Source: Geosiphon pyriformis (taxonomy: Eukaryota > Glomeromycota > Glomeromycetes > Archaeosporales > Geosiphonaceae). Taken from it: a DNA stretch of 64,000 nt. Position 1 is the first letter of the stretch, and the number at the start of each line of letters is the position of its first letter. The stretch is taken from NCBI GenBank assembly GCA_016748015.1, contig JAAOMT010000128.1:723223-787222 (forward strand). The letters are read 5' to 3'. The translations under genes were made by a program, and so were the position numbers. The notes below the pieces were generated by a model, which searched no databases, was not told where the DNA came from, and worked only from the letters and a program-made list of their open reading frames with translations. Shown one piece after another: positions 50,386-61,418 of the stretch.

Positions 50386-52971
50386 ATGGAACCCATCACT
50401 CTATCCCTTCCAAAAAGGCGAGCAAAGCTTAATTTATTGAGAAACTATTATGGATTAGATTCAGATGAAAAGAAGGCAGATCCTTTAGATATTGACCATA
50501 AATCTTTTGAACCCGATAAATATTTTAATAAACTTCTCTCTGGGGAGCATTTAAATACACTGATACAACGAAACAATGAATTGACCACGGAGATTCGTCA
50601 ATTGGACGGAGATATGGAAACATTAGTGTATGAAAACTATAGTAAATTTATTAGCGCGACTGATACAATCCGAAAAATGAGAAATAACGTGGAAACGATG
50701 GAAACTGAAATGGATCAACTAACAAAAATTATGGTAAACATCTCTGCTATTTCTCAAACTGTCAATGCAGCTCTTGGAACTAAAAGAGATAAAATCCGGC
50801 AATTAAACGGTGTTCATGATCTCTTAAAGAAAGTTCAGTTTATTTTTGAATTACCAAAACGCTTGAACCATTGCCTGGAACATCAATCATATGCACAAGC
50901 TGCGCGATATTACGCCCGCACATCGAAATTATTTGAGCATTATCGCACTCTGTCGGTCTTTAATTCGATTGAGATCGAATGCAAGGAAATTATTCAAAAA
51001 GTAACTATGAAAATGAGGGAGAACATGATGAAGTCTGAGGCAACTGGAATAGAAATTGCAGAATCTATATCATTGTTGATTATGTTAAAAGAACCTGGCT
51101 TTCAATTACAAAGGGAATATCTTGAGATTGGTGGGAAATTCCTTGAACAATTTTTATTAAAAACAGTCAAAGAAATGTCGACATTGCCTCTTGACTATTC
51201 GATTGGCGTTGATGCAGACGATGAATTGCCTTTGGCACAAACCCTCGTGAAATCTAACAATAGGCTTAATTATCTGAACAATAAATTTCTAACCGAGCTC
51301 AATCGGTTCGTTGAATCATTTTATGGATTCTTTTTATCGGGTGGAAAGGGACAAAATAAAGAGGTAAAATCAAATACGTACAAATCACCTACCAGATCTC
51401 CCAAAACTACGGAGGGAACGAGGATTTTTCATGTTAATCTAAAAGGTGAGGAAAGATCAACGGCTGAGAAGGATTTTGTGGTGGTGGTAAATGCTTTAGC
51501 AAAAGATTATTTTGAGGTAGTCAATACTTTATTGGAATTTCCCGACAATATTACTTCACTTAATCCATCTATACATCTTCATATATTGGATGAACTTTAT
51601 TGGGCAATTTTATCACGAACAAGTCTTTGTAACATAGCTGGATTTCAAGAACGTGTTAATCAGATTATTGACAACTGGGAAAATAACTTGGCTAAAAAGG
51701 TTTTTGGATCACTTGAAAGCCAATTTCTTGATAGGTTCGCAATATTTACACAGTCCAAATCTGGTGAAGAAACTTCATCCCAAATGACAGCCCAAAATAT
51801 CCAATTTTTTGTTTTGGATAACGAAACCTGGTTCACCAATTATTTATCAGGGGAGTGTCTTGCTCTATTAGAAGAATGTGTTAGAACAGATGCTGAAATT
51901 ATACGTCAAAGGGGTGGAGTCGCCCAGCTTTCACAGCGATTTCAAACCAGTTTTCGTGAATTTTGGGATTCCATAATTTTATCAATGCTCGAATATGCAT
52001 CAGCCAACATCCAGATGACGAAAATGGGCTCAGTTGATTCAATTTTATCGATTGTTCCCCTTGTTATGGCTAGAATACTTTATGACTTTGCAGAGATGAT
52101 TATTTCTCAAGTCTATCAGGCTTACTCTAGTCGATTGTGTCTTAGGCGTGAACCCCAAACTCTAGGAATCGATTCATATAGTTTCAAAGATCGAACCGAA
52201 ATCGCAAAAGAATTAATGAAAGATCTCAAGGAAGTTATCTTCCTTTGTAAAGAGAGCTCTCAAAATCTTTTACGATGCTATGTTGAAATAGCAGGGAATT
52301 GGATTTCCGAAAAAATACGCTTAAATTATCCAGGTTTTAGTTCACTTCAGATTATCCATCCAGTTGAAGAGGTTTCAGATATCTGCAAAGAAATATTATC
52401 TAATCTTACCACGATTAACAACGATGTGGTAACATTATTTGGTGAACCTGCTGATTCTCATAAAAATCAAGAAACTAAATCAATTTATCAAGAATCAATT
52501 AAAGGCGATCTGTCTCGAGGAGCAAGTAATCTATCTCTAAATAGCCTTACAGCCCCATCTTATCGACGTAATCAATCTAGTTCACCTCTCAATTGGTTGG
52601 ATAATCAACGGAGACACAATTTTATCATCACTCATATTGATCAAACACAAATAGAAAAATTCTTCTCGGAACGTGTTGAGATATACGGAACAGTTGATTT
52701 TGGGAAATATGGAATTATGATTGGAATAATGAAGATCATCCTGAAAACATTCATTGAGATTATTCGATTGCAAACATTATCACGGACTGCTTTTGAAAAA
52801 ATTCAAATTGATTGTGAATTTCTTCGTTTAAATCTATGGAAATTTTTTGATGACGAAAGATTGATTGTTAATTTGCTACAAGAGTTGGCTACCAGCGCAT
52901 ATCGTCGTTGTATAGATCCAATTACCTTGGATTTCGCTTTGATAGAAAAAATCATTAATCCGAATGCATAA
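50386..52971 (+). CDS. VPS51: Vps51 subunit of GARP/EARP tethering complex
   Basis: GARP tethers endosome-derived vesicles at the trans-Golgi. It is a single uninterrupted frame of 861 residues, unusual in this intron-rich window. The N-terminus reads RAKLNLLRNYYGLDS, then FEPDKYFNKLLSGEHLNTLI and the Vps51/Dor1-type coiled-coil signature with LDGDMETLVYENYSKFISAT and DTIRKMRNNVETMETEMDQL at about residues 45-110. GVHDLLKKVQFIFELPKRLN follows. The rest is long, helical and CATCHR-like. Length and the YENYSKFISATDTIRKM block fit Vps51 well. In yeast and animals Vps51 binds Tlg1/syntaxin-6, which this window also encodes. Confidence 0.94.
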   Translation: MEPITLSLPKRRAKLNLLRNYYGLDSDEKKADPLDIDHKSFEPDKYFNKLLSGEHLNTLIQRNNELTTEIRQLDGDMETLVYENYSKFISATDTIRKMRNNVETMETEMDQLTKIMVNISAISQTVNAALGTKRDKIRQLNGVHDLLKKVQFIFELPKRLNHCLEHQSYAQAARYYARTSKLFEHYRTLSVFNSIEIECKEIIQKVTMKMRENMMKSEATGIEIAESISLLIMLKEPGFQLQREYLEIGGKFLEQFLLKTVKEMSTLPLDYSIGVDADDELPLAQTLVKSNNRLNYLNNKFLTELNRFVESFYGFFLSGGKGQNKEVKSNTYKSPTRSPKTTEGTRIFHVNLKGEERSTAEKDFVVVVNALAKDYFEVVNTLLEFPDNITSLNPSIHLHILDELYWAILSRTSLCNIAGFQERVNQIIDNWENNLAKKVFGSLESQFLDRFAIFTQSKSGEETSSQMTAQNIQFFVLDNETWFTNYLSGECLALLEECVRTDAEIIRQRGGVAQLSQRFQTSFREFWDSIILSMLEYASANIQMTKMGSVDSILSIVPLVMARILYDFAEMIISQVYQAYSSRLCLRREPQTLGIDSYSFKDRTEIAKELMKDLKEVIFLCKESSQNLLRCYVEIAGNWISEKIRLNYPGFSSLQIIHPVEEVSDICKEILSNLTTINNDVVTLFGEPADSHKNQETKSIYQESIKGDLSRGASNLSLNSLTAPSYRRNQSSSPLNWLDNQRRHNFIITHIDQTQIEKFFSERVEIYGTVDFGKYGIMIGIMKIILKTFIEIIRLQTLSRTAFEKIQIDCEFLRLNLWKFFDDERLIVNLLQELATSAYRRCIDPITLDFALIEKIINPNA

Positions 52972-53374
52972 ATGTCAAATTATCAGTTACACCCTACCTA
53001 GTGCCAATAAGAAGTGGTTTGATCAAGCTATTATTGTGTATTTAGATGATGTACATTGTATTATTATTTCTAAAAAGAGGATTCAGGTTCAGCAACCTTT
53101 AAAACGATATATTTCATCATATGATATTTAAAAAATTTTGTCAACTTTAACACATCATAATAATCAAACATCAAATCGTAATCATAGGAGTTGACATGTT
53201 TTTTTTGCTAATCATAACTTCATCCAATCGTGATAGCTGTCGCAGTCGCATATAATCAGGAGAGTAATAAATAGCAGATGAGAAATCAGGTTTATTCTAA
53301 TAAATTGGTCTGGTTTTTGCCGTCTTTGTTATAATTCAATAAATAAAATTCTCAACAGTTTACGCGTTTACAAA
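52972..53374. other. Spacer between VPS51 and CASC3-like gene
   Basis: About 400 bp holding the VPS51 3' UTR and the promoter of the next + strand gene. No other signal was seen. Confidence 0.6.
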
Positions 53375-56370
53375 ATGTCGATAGTAAGACGCTTAGGAAG
53401 AAGGCGAGAAGTTGCAGTGGACGTGCATAGCGAGGACGAAGACGATTTAGAGGTCGAACAAGGTGTCCTAGAGTTGAGTGATCTATCTGGTTCTGAAGCA
53501 AGTTTTGAGGACTCCGATGCTGAAAGTGAATTAAGCCAAAGCGAAGGGGAAGAGGATACTTTGGAAGAGATCAGTGAGACGAAGGAAGAGCCACCCATCA
53601 TTGATGTTAAAAACAAAAGCGCTTCAAGTAGTGGTGAAAAGCAACCTTCTCAAATTAACATAAAAAAGAAAATTAACTCACCTCCAGAAGACGGCAATAC
53701 ATCCTTAGAGATAAGTTATAAGATACTTCAAAATAAAGTGACAAGAAAAAACGGGGAAGCGATCACCTTCCCAAATGGGATCCTTGGATTATCCAAAGGT
53801 GACATACCTAAATCTTCGAGAATAAGTGTTGATGATGGTAGTTTCGATGAAGATTTGGATTTACCTAAAACTCAATCCAATGGAGTACCTGCCATTCTCG
53901 AAAATAAAGAAAACATCGAAAATGATTTAAATCAGGAATTTATATCAGAAAAGCCGTTGACCGCATGGCAAAAAAAGATGATAGCAAGACAAGAGTATCG
54001 CAAAAAGCTAGTCGAAGATCCTGCCTTCGTGCCACACCTTGGTGAGTTCTGGGGTCATGATGATCGATTTATGGCAGATGGATTGAAGAATGACTTTGAG
54101 AAGCGTCGAAGAAGGCCACAACTACCATATGCACCAAGGTAAAATTTGCACGAACTTTCATGTTTAATATGCTATTTATTCATTGAATTTTTACTAAATT
54201 TGGGATTTCTTCAAGAGGTAAAGGTGTTTGGGGCAACTCGCCTCCAAATGGTCGTTGGGGTCACGATGGATTTGAGGAATTAATGAAATTGGAGGAACAA
54301 GAAGAAAAACATAAGAGAGAAAGTCAACGGCATTTCCACAATCGGCGTGGGTACGAGCCGTTTACTCATAATGTAGGTGAAATTGATCACCAGAAATCAC
54401 ATAAATTTATTCAATGTTTATATCTAATTCTTTTTGTTAAACTGTAGGCTCCACGTCGTCTTGCCAATTCATTTAATAATAGGCAGATGCCCCCACCATA
54501 TCCCATTAATCCCAAACGGATTCCAGACCGCTTTTTGAATAACTCACCTTCATCTCATAATTCAGATGATAATGATAAAGAAAAATTCTCATTTCCCACA
54601 ACAAAATCACATAACGAGGAGAAACTTATTCTTGGAAAAGAATTCCTAAGCGATAAAGCTACTCTTACAAATGTTCCACAAGATAACGGTCCTCCAAAGA
54701 CCAACAATAACGAGAGGGAAAAGAATTCTGAAGATTCTCGGAAATCTTCTAGGACACGAAATGGTATAAATGAATACTCGGGGACCCCACCAACACGTCA
54801 TAATAATCAAAACTCATGGGGAAAAGGCTTCAATTCAAGAGGGCGCCCATCAGGTTACGATAAAAAGTCGAATGATTGGGGTTCTAGCAGTGTTAATAAA
54901 AATACCCATCGTTTCACTGACGAAAGCGGGGAAACAAAATCCAATGACTGGGGCTCTAGTCATTCACGTAGAAATCCTCCAAATCGTTTCTCTGAAGAAG
55001 GTGGGAAAAATCGCCTGCGGCTTGAAAGTAAAATTCGCCGGTACAGTGACCCACGTAGACGAAACTTCCAACACGACAATACTGTTGAATCTGTTCTTGA
55101 AAAAGACACCTGCAAACAAGAAGTTGACAAGGACAATGATACCATCCAGAGTGAAATTTATTATAGTCAACCTGAAGAGAAGGATACTATTTTAGAAAAA
55201 GCTAACAACGATATCCCAATAGAATCTAATCCTCTCAATGAAGATGATCTTATTAAAACACATATCAATATTGGATCATCATCGTCACCTTCACCCCACA
55301 CTCAGGATCTTGTTCTGAGCACGACTCAAAATGAATTAAACGTTGAATCTCAATCCGATTCAAATGCTCAAGTAATAGAACCTCCTAATACCAAAGAAGA
55401 AACCAATAATATTTTAGAATCCTCTGACGATGAGGAGTCTGATATAGAAATAATTATGGAACATCAGGTTATTTTAAGGCAACATGGAGATGGTATGGAC
55501 CACACTTTGAATATGGACAATTCAAATGGGTTAATAAAAGCTGAACTAGTCAAAGTACGAATTAGTTCACCATCAAGTGATGAACCAATAGACTTTTCGC
55601 ATTTGAAAAGTGAATTAGCGGCTGCCAATAAAAATAGTCTGGCCACAAAAGCCAAAAGTATTGAAGAGAAAACTCCTGAGAATCCTTTGCCGACACCCCA
55701 TCCACAATCAAAAAGATATTCGACGCGGCGTATAGCTGTTCCCTCTTCCTCAACATCAGACCTGAATATGACATCCCAAGCAACCAAACCAAATGATTCT
55801 CTATCCCAGCCGATAAATACACGGGTGACTAGAGTTATTCCCGCCTCAGGTATTTTAAATCTGATCAATACTTGGCCTTACAGCAAATTATGTATTGTAT
55901 TGTATTGTTATTTCTAAATTTGAAATTTTAATTTCTCATTATTAGCCGTGTATGCCGCTCCATTCACACCCCGAACTTCTGTTGTATCACGTGAGCCTAG
56001 TAATTTTAATGTTGTAGAAAATGAGCAAAAGAATGATAGCCACAATTCCGAGTATGTCGAAAAAGAAACTCGTTTATCCTTGGCTTCTGGTGAGAACAAT
56101 AGCGCATCTTCATTTGCTGCACCGTATTCGCCGCCTCAAACTATTGCATCGCCGATGCCATATCCTACCGAAGAAAATGGAGTCATGTGTTATTATGATC
56201 CTAATATATATCCTCATTATTATTATTATCCAATGGAAGGTGCCAAAGCTCCGGTGGAAGGCTCCTATGCTCCACAACAACCTCAGCCACCGGATGCCAA
56301 CCTTGCTGGCTCATCTTCACCCGGTAACAATAATGGTGGTTATTACACGTTTTACCCAGTTTATTATTAA
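53375..56370 (+). CDS. CASC3/Barentsz (Btz)-domain protein
   Basis: A probable exon-junction-complex factor that binds eIF4A-III and RNA. Four exons (53375-54138, 54216-54372, 54448-55849, 55946-56370) join in frame to 915 residues. The N-terminal 100 residues are very acidic. At about residues 210-235 comes EDPAFVPHLGEFWGHDDRF, the first half of the Btz/SELOR motif. After the first intron GVWGNSPPNGRWGHDGFEEL supplies the second half, with Trp and His-Asp. The remainder is low-complexity, Ser/Asn/Pro-rich with RG/SR elements, and ends in a Tyr/Pro-rich tail (HYYYYPMEG, YYTFYPVYY). Known CASC3 proteins share this order: acidic start, Btz core, disordered tail. The Btz core is the only firm homology, and a role in the EJC is inferred. 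Confidence 0.82.
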
Positions 56371-56703
56371 TAACGTGATTCATAACATCCCTCGAATCTT
56401 TGTATGTTCTTACAAAGTCGGAAAAAGAAAGGGACCATGGCGCTAAATTCGCTTTGGTAGGGGACTATGGGTGGTGTGGAGAAAAACATTGGTAGCAGTT
56501 GAGTTTTGTAGCATCATCGCCTTCGTCATCTTCATCATTATGTGTCTTCAATTTAAATATTGTGCTTGATTTTCATTGGACGTAAGACATATACGTCATA
56601 TGTATTATTATAAATTATTAAAAAATAAGATCAAAAGATCATCGCCTCAAGGACATTCAATCTAAACACTTGATTTCGAAAGACAGTTTATTGTCACAAG
56701 AAT
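56371..56703. other. Spacer between CASC3-like gene and GATC
   Basis: About 330 bp between two tandem + strand genes: 3' UTR and promoter. Nothing else was seen. Confidence 0.6.
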
Positions 56704-57350
56704 ATGTTGCAAGTCTCCAAAATTCCTAGACTATATCAACCGTTGAAAGTACCAAAAACTGGGTCCGTAGCGACGAGCCTTCGATTTGTTGCTAATATCC
56801 GCAAAAATTTTCTCAAGGAAGCGTGCTCTGAAACTGTAGTGGATGATGATGGGATGGTAGGATTTATTTTAAAGACTCCTTATTAAATTAAGTTCAGATG
56901 TTGTATAACTCAACCTAATTGAACTTTGTTGTATAGCCCAAAGAAGCCACATGGTCAGTGAAAGCACTTCTTCCACCAATATCCATATCAAACAATCTGC
57001 CAGATCACACTCAAAATCACGAAGAAATTGACACTGAGCAAATGAAACATCTATTTCGTTTGTGTAACTTACGTGTCCCACAATCATCCCAACAACTCAA
57101 CATAATCAAGACTGATATAAATCGGCTGTGTCACTTTGTCCGACATATTCAAGAGGTGGATGTTCACGATGTACCACCGATGAGAAGTACTTGGTCAGAT
57201 AATTTGGGCGTTGTCTTCCGACCTGATGATGAGACATTTAGTTTTTCGGAAGTCGAAGACGAGCAAGCCGGAAGAGAGCTCCTGAAGAGAGCCAAGGTGA
57301 CAAAAGGGGATTATTATCTTGTTGAGATTGGATCAAGTGACAAGCAATGA
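56704..57350 (+). CDS. Mitochondrial Glu-tRNA(Gln) amidotransferase subunit C (GatC-like)
   Basis: Small subunit that stabilises the GatCAB amidotransferase, which makes Gln-tRNA(Gln) in mitochondria. Two exons (56704-56856 and 56937-57350) join in frame to 188 residues. The N-terminus is basic and Ser-rich (MLQVSKIPRLYQPLK), consistent with a mitochondrial presequence. The GatC core is visible: EQMKHLFRLCNLRVPQSS, IKTDINRLCHFVRHIQEVDV and VPPM, matching the family pattern of a helix ending in FV..I.EVD..GV.PM. The C-terminal extension (GRELLKRAKVTKGDYYLVEI) resembles the R..L..A....GD.F.VP end of GatC proteins. Subunits A and B are not in the window. Confidence 0.88.
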
Positions 57351-57805
57351 TACAAAAATGAGAGTTATAAATTGATATAACGTAACTTAAATTTAGGTGA
57401 GGTCTACCTCTTAATTTACTACGCTAAGTTCTATCAATTGTTTTTGACTTTAACTTTCATCATCTCACTAATTATCACATTGTAAGAATTGCTTTGAGAT
57501 GCTAGTCTTAAGTTTTAGGGATTTGCCAGGATAATCAATGAATTAATTTTTTGTTTGGATCCAAATGAAGCGGTGCAGTAAAAATATGTGAATTTTGAAA
57601 TTTTCCCATCCACAATTTTTTAGAGAAATTTAGAATGTTCATAACTTTACAATGATAAAAAGAAATGGGAAACTAGGCCGTAGTTAAAAAGCATATCTTA
57701 GATAACTCTGATTTTTAACGCTGATTGATTGTTAAAGGCAATCAGTTGTCAATATTTTGCTAATTTTAGCACCGTGCCCTATCAAATTTTACGCACTATC
57801 CTAAG
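57351..57805. other. Spacer between GATC and threonine aldolase
   Basis: About 455 bp AT-rich; GATC 3' UTR and promoter of the threonine aldolase gene. No other feature was recognised. Confidence 0.6.
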
Positions 57806-59285
57806 ATGTTTTCCTTATCATGTCGAATTCTATCTGCTCCAATCTTCACTGTTTATCATTCCAAAAATATCTTAGTTAAGCGTCACTTTTCATCGTCACC
57901 TTCAAAATGGCTTCCAGAGTATCCTACGGTATTTGTCAATCAGCTTTTGAAACGTGAAAGAAACCCAGTCTTTTTCGACCTCAGAAGTGATACAGGTAAA
58001 TTTGAGATTATTGAAAATTTGATTGTAATAAACAGCAAATATGAAATGATGCTCTTTGTTATTAGAAACACGTCCAACAGATGAAATGTTTGATGTGATG
58101 CGCGCTGCTTCACGCGGTGATGATGTTTATGGGGTAAGTTATAAAATGTAGACAGAATCAAAGGAGTTTTACCATTTTAAATTTTTGTCTAGGAAGATGA
58201 ATCAACAAACGATCTTGAAGCCTACATGGCTGAACTTACAGGGCATGAAGCGGCTCTATTTGCTGTATCCTCAACAATGGTATCATTTGTCTGGATCTGT
58301 GAAATCCCATATCAATTTGCCCAACCCTAATCTCACTTCTACCTAGACAAATCAACTTGCGATCCGAGCCTATCTGGCCCAACCACCGAATTCGGTTCTT
58401 CTTGATGCCTCATCACATATTTATAATTGGGAAGCAGGGGGAATTGCATCTCATTCCCAAGCCCTTGTAATTCCAGTGGAAGCAAAAAATAAAGAACATC
58501 TTACAGCTGTAGAAATCGAATCACGTATGATCTTGAGTGAAGATTTCCATTGTGCTCCTACACGTTTAATTTGTCTTGAAAATACACTCGATGGAATCAT
58601 TTTCCCTCTCTCCGAAATTGAAGCGATTTCTAAGTTGGCGCGTAAGAACAAAATAAAATTGCATTTGGATGGAGCGCGATTATGGAACGCTTCAGCAGAA
58701 ACTGGTATCGAATTAAAGGAATACGGCCAGAATTTTGATTCCATCACATTGTGCTTATCGAAGGGTATCGGTGCCCCGATTGGCTCAGTTTTGGTAGGAA
58801 AGGCAAAGTTTATTAGTATGGTGAGACATTTACGGAAAATGTTTGGTGGTGGGTAAGTATATTCATATTTTTTATTTGATATATATCAATTATTATTAAA
58901 GTACTATATCTATCCGTAAAGTTGGCGACAATCAGGAAGCTTAGCTGCAGTGGGAAATTTTGCAATTAGACATACCTACCCAAATCTAATTAAAGAAACA
59001 CATGTTTTTGCGCGAAAACTCGCAGCGGGACTTCAAAAGCATGGTATAAAAATCACACGACCTGTTCATACAAACATGGTTTTTATAGACACAACACCAA
59101 TGAATATTTCGATTGAAGAGCTAAGGACTAGATTGGAAGAGCAAAATATCTTGATCAGTAGTGACACGGAGTTCACAACAAGAATAGTCTTGCATTATCA
59201 GATAACCGAAGAAGCGATTGACAAATTTCTTGATGTGGTTGCCAATATTACAAAAAAAAACTCCTCGCTTCTTCCACCGTTGTGA
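57806..59285 (+). CDS. GLY1: Low-specificity L-threonine aldolase with presequence-like N-terminus
   Basis: PLP enzyme splitting threonine/allo-threonine to glycine and acetaldehyde. Five exons (57806-57995, 58066-58133, 58193-58279, 58347-58852, 58922-59285) join in frame to 404 residues. The first about 38 residues lack acidic residues and contain several Arg/Lys and Ser (LVKRHFSSSPSKW), resembling a mitochondrial presequence; yeast Gly1 is cytosolic. The fold follows: FDLRSDTETRPTDEM, GDDVYGEDESTNDLEA, HIYNWEAGGIA, KLHLDGARLWNASAETG, and the PLP-lysine motif LCLSKGIGAPIGS (Lys about residue 252), then MFGGGWRQSGSLAAVG. Its stop is 40 bp from the convergent RPF1 stop. The family call is firm; the location is inferred. 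Confidence 0.95.
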
Positions 59286-59325
59286 TGTTTGAGGTTGTGC
59301 CAAAATTTGCTGAAAAACTGTAGAA

Positions 59326-60607
59326 TCATAAAAAAAATCTTCTCCGACTTGTCTCCATATCGGGCTTATCATTAAACAAAAGTTAATAAATCTGCCGTTT
59401 TTTGAATCCAAAGATCAAATGATATACCCAAAATTTACCTGAAAAAGCCATTCATATTCACCATCCTTCTCAAATGCACCTCTCTGTAACCATTTCAGTT
59501 TAAGCGTGAAACGAGGACCAAGTTCTTGCAAGTCTGCACGCTCCTTATTCCTAAATACATATCTAAAAAAACAGTATCCAGCGTGAGAAAATTTTATAAG
59601 AAACCAAAGAATAAAGCTTTAATACCTATGGCGTCTAAAGAAAATGAAATCCCGTTGGTTGTGGAAGGTAGCTACTTGTCGCCCTTTAAACTCAGGTACG
59701 TGAGGAAAAAGTGCTTGAAACCAACGTCCAATCGTATGACCTAAACGAGTATTGAAATTGTTGAGAATAAGTTCTGGTTTATGGGAGGAAGAACGCCCAT
59801 GATCCTAATTGTAAGTTTCAACTGAATGAGATTAGATCCAGATTTTGAATGGGAAAAAAATTGAACTTTTTTTATTACTTGAATTTCTTTACTTCGTTTG
59901 ATGCTGCTGAGCTTAAAATAGGCGGTGGGTCCGTTCGGCAAATGTATTAAAGTTATTGCATCTAAATTGAAATTGGTAAGAATTATTAAGATCTTTAGTT
60001 TGGAATATTTACAAAATATGTAAATAAAAAGCTTACTAGGTGTTTTTTTATCTTCATTGACAACCATAACATCTGTGAACTCGCGATTAATACAGAAATC
60101 CACAATTTGTTTAATAGTGTATTGTTTCACACGTCTCACAAATTGGCTATTAGGAAATACATCGACTAATTCCTCTGCGAATTCATACACTTGTTTCGTA
60201 GCACCCGAGCTGGTAGTGATTAAAAGTTTAGGAACAATTCCCTCGCGAAAATATTGAAGGAACTCATCATTTGCTTCGTCCTCTAACACTTCTTCGTCGT
60301 CTGACACGACTATGGTTTCGTCATGTTCTCTTGTGTTTTCAAGAGTTTTTGGAATGTTTTTTGCAAGACGTTCCTACTTCAAAAAAGAGAAAGCATGTAG
60401 TGAAGTTGTTTTTAATCGAAAAGAAAGAAACAAAGTCCAAGTGAATTAATAGAAACACACTTTCTTTTTCTCCGGATGTTGCGCCTCGTCATTTCGCCTT
60501 TGTTTCCTCAAAGCTAATTTTCGGCGAATTTTCTCTTGCTGCTGCCTATTATGAACTTCTTCCCGTTTTATTTTATTTTTGATTTGAGAAGGGATTTTAG
60601 AGGCCAT
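59326..60607 (-). CDS. RPF1: Ribosome production factor 1 (Brix domain)
   Basis: Nucleolar Brix/IMP4 protein needed for 60S subunit assembly (5S RNP and 27S pre-rRNA steps in yeast). Six exons (60607-60461, 60373-60037, 59961-59879, 59804-59626, 59562-59439, 59364-59326) join in frame to 302 residues. The start reads [20 protein letters not shown], a basic coiled region. The Brix domain follows: [80 protein letters not shown] and [19 protein letters not shown]. The end is [20 protein letters not shown]; the last 13-codon exon was recognised by this conserved RRRFFL tail. Reading past the CAG|GTAAAT donor instead would end in VNFGYII, which is less likely. The first intron has a weak GTGTGT donor. 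Confidence 0.94.
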
Positions 60608-60788
60608 ATTTTTCTAAGCTCGTGCTATGGCAAAAAAATAATAGAATTAGCTTTTATTTATATATTATATGAGCGATTATATATACAAAAAAAATCAAAT
60701 ATAACAATTTAACTTTTTTGAATGATAAAATTTTATTGTAAATCAAAAATTATTATATAAATTTATCAATACTCCTTTTTCCTATTTT

Positions 60789-61300
60789 TTATGACCATAA
60801 CCAAAAGCAAGGAGTAAAAAAGAAGTAATTACTATTTTCTCTATAGTTTTTAAAAATGTAATTATTCAGAAAGTTCTCTTAATTATAACGGCAATTAGAC
60901 AAAGCATTTTAGAAGTGCTTTTTTTAAGTAATTTTAAAACAAACCAGTTTTTAACTATTTAAAACCATTTTATTTGTTTTCAAAAAACATATTAAGACTA
61001 TTTTTAATGTTGTTATTATTATAATAAAAAGTCCCACTACTATTTAAAGCCAAAACAGCAAAAAAAACAACTTATTTTTTTTCTTATTATTATTGTTATA
61101 AATTTTTTTAAAATACCAAAAAATAATATTTTTTTTAATATTTTTAAACCATTTTTATTGTATTAAAGTCTGTTTTGTTTGGTATTTTTATTAGTTTTGT
61201 ATTTTTAATATTAAATATAATGCTTAATTTTGTTTTAACTATAAACAATAATTTTTTTTAGCTTTAAATAATATCAATTTATCAAGTAAAATTCAACTAT
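60789..61300 (+). mobile_element. Decayed LINE ORF1 5' part (copy F)
   Basis: The ORF1 start is recognisable (ATGACCATAACCAAAAGCAA near 60791), as is AATTAGACAAAGCATTTTAG further on; both align with copy B 630 bp downstream. Many frames are broken and the sequence fades out before 61.3 kb. Confidence 0.6.
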
Positions 61301-61418
61301 TATTTATTATAATACAATAAAATATATGTTTTAAAATAAATATAATCTGTTCAATTTTAACATGTAATTAAATATTTAGCCAATTAAAACAATAAAACTC
61401 TTTGTCTTCTTAATTTTA

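Noticed and set aside
53368-53616. Ser-rich minus ORF opposite the CASC3-like start
   Set aside because: It is the mirror of an acidic Glu/Asp/Ser-rich + strand segment and has no independent support.
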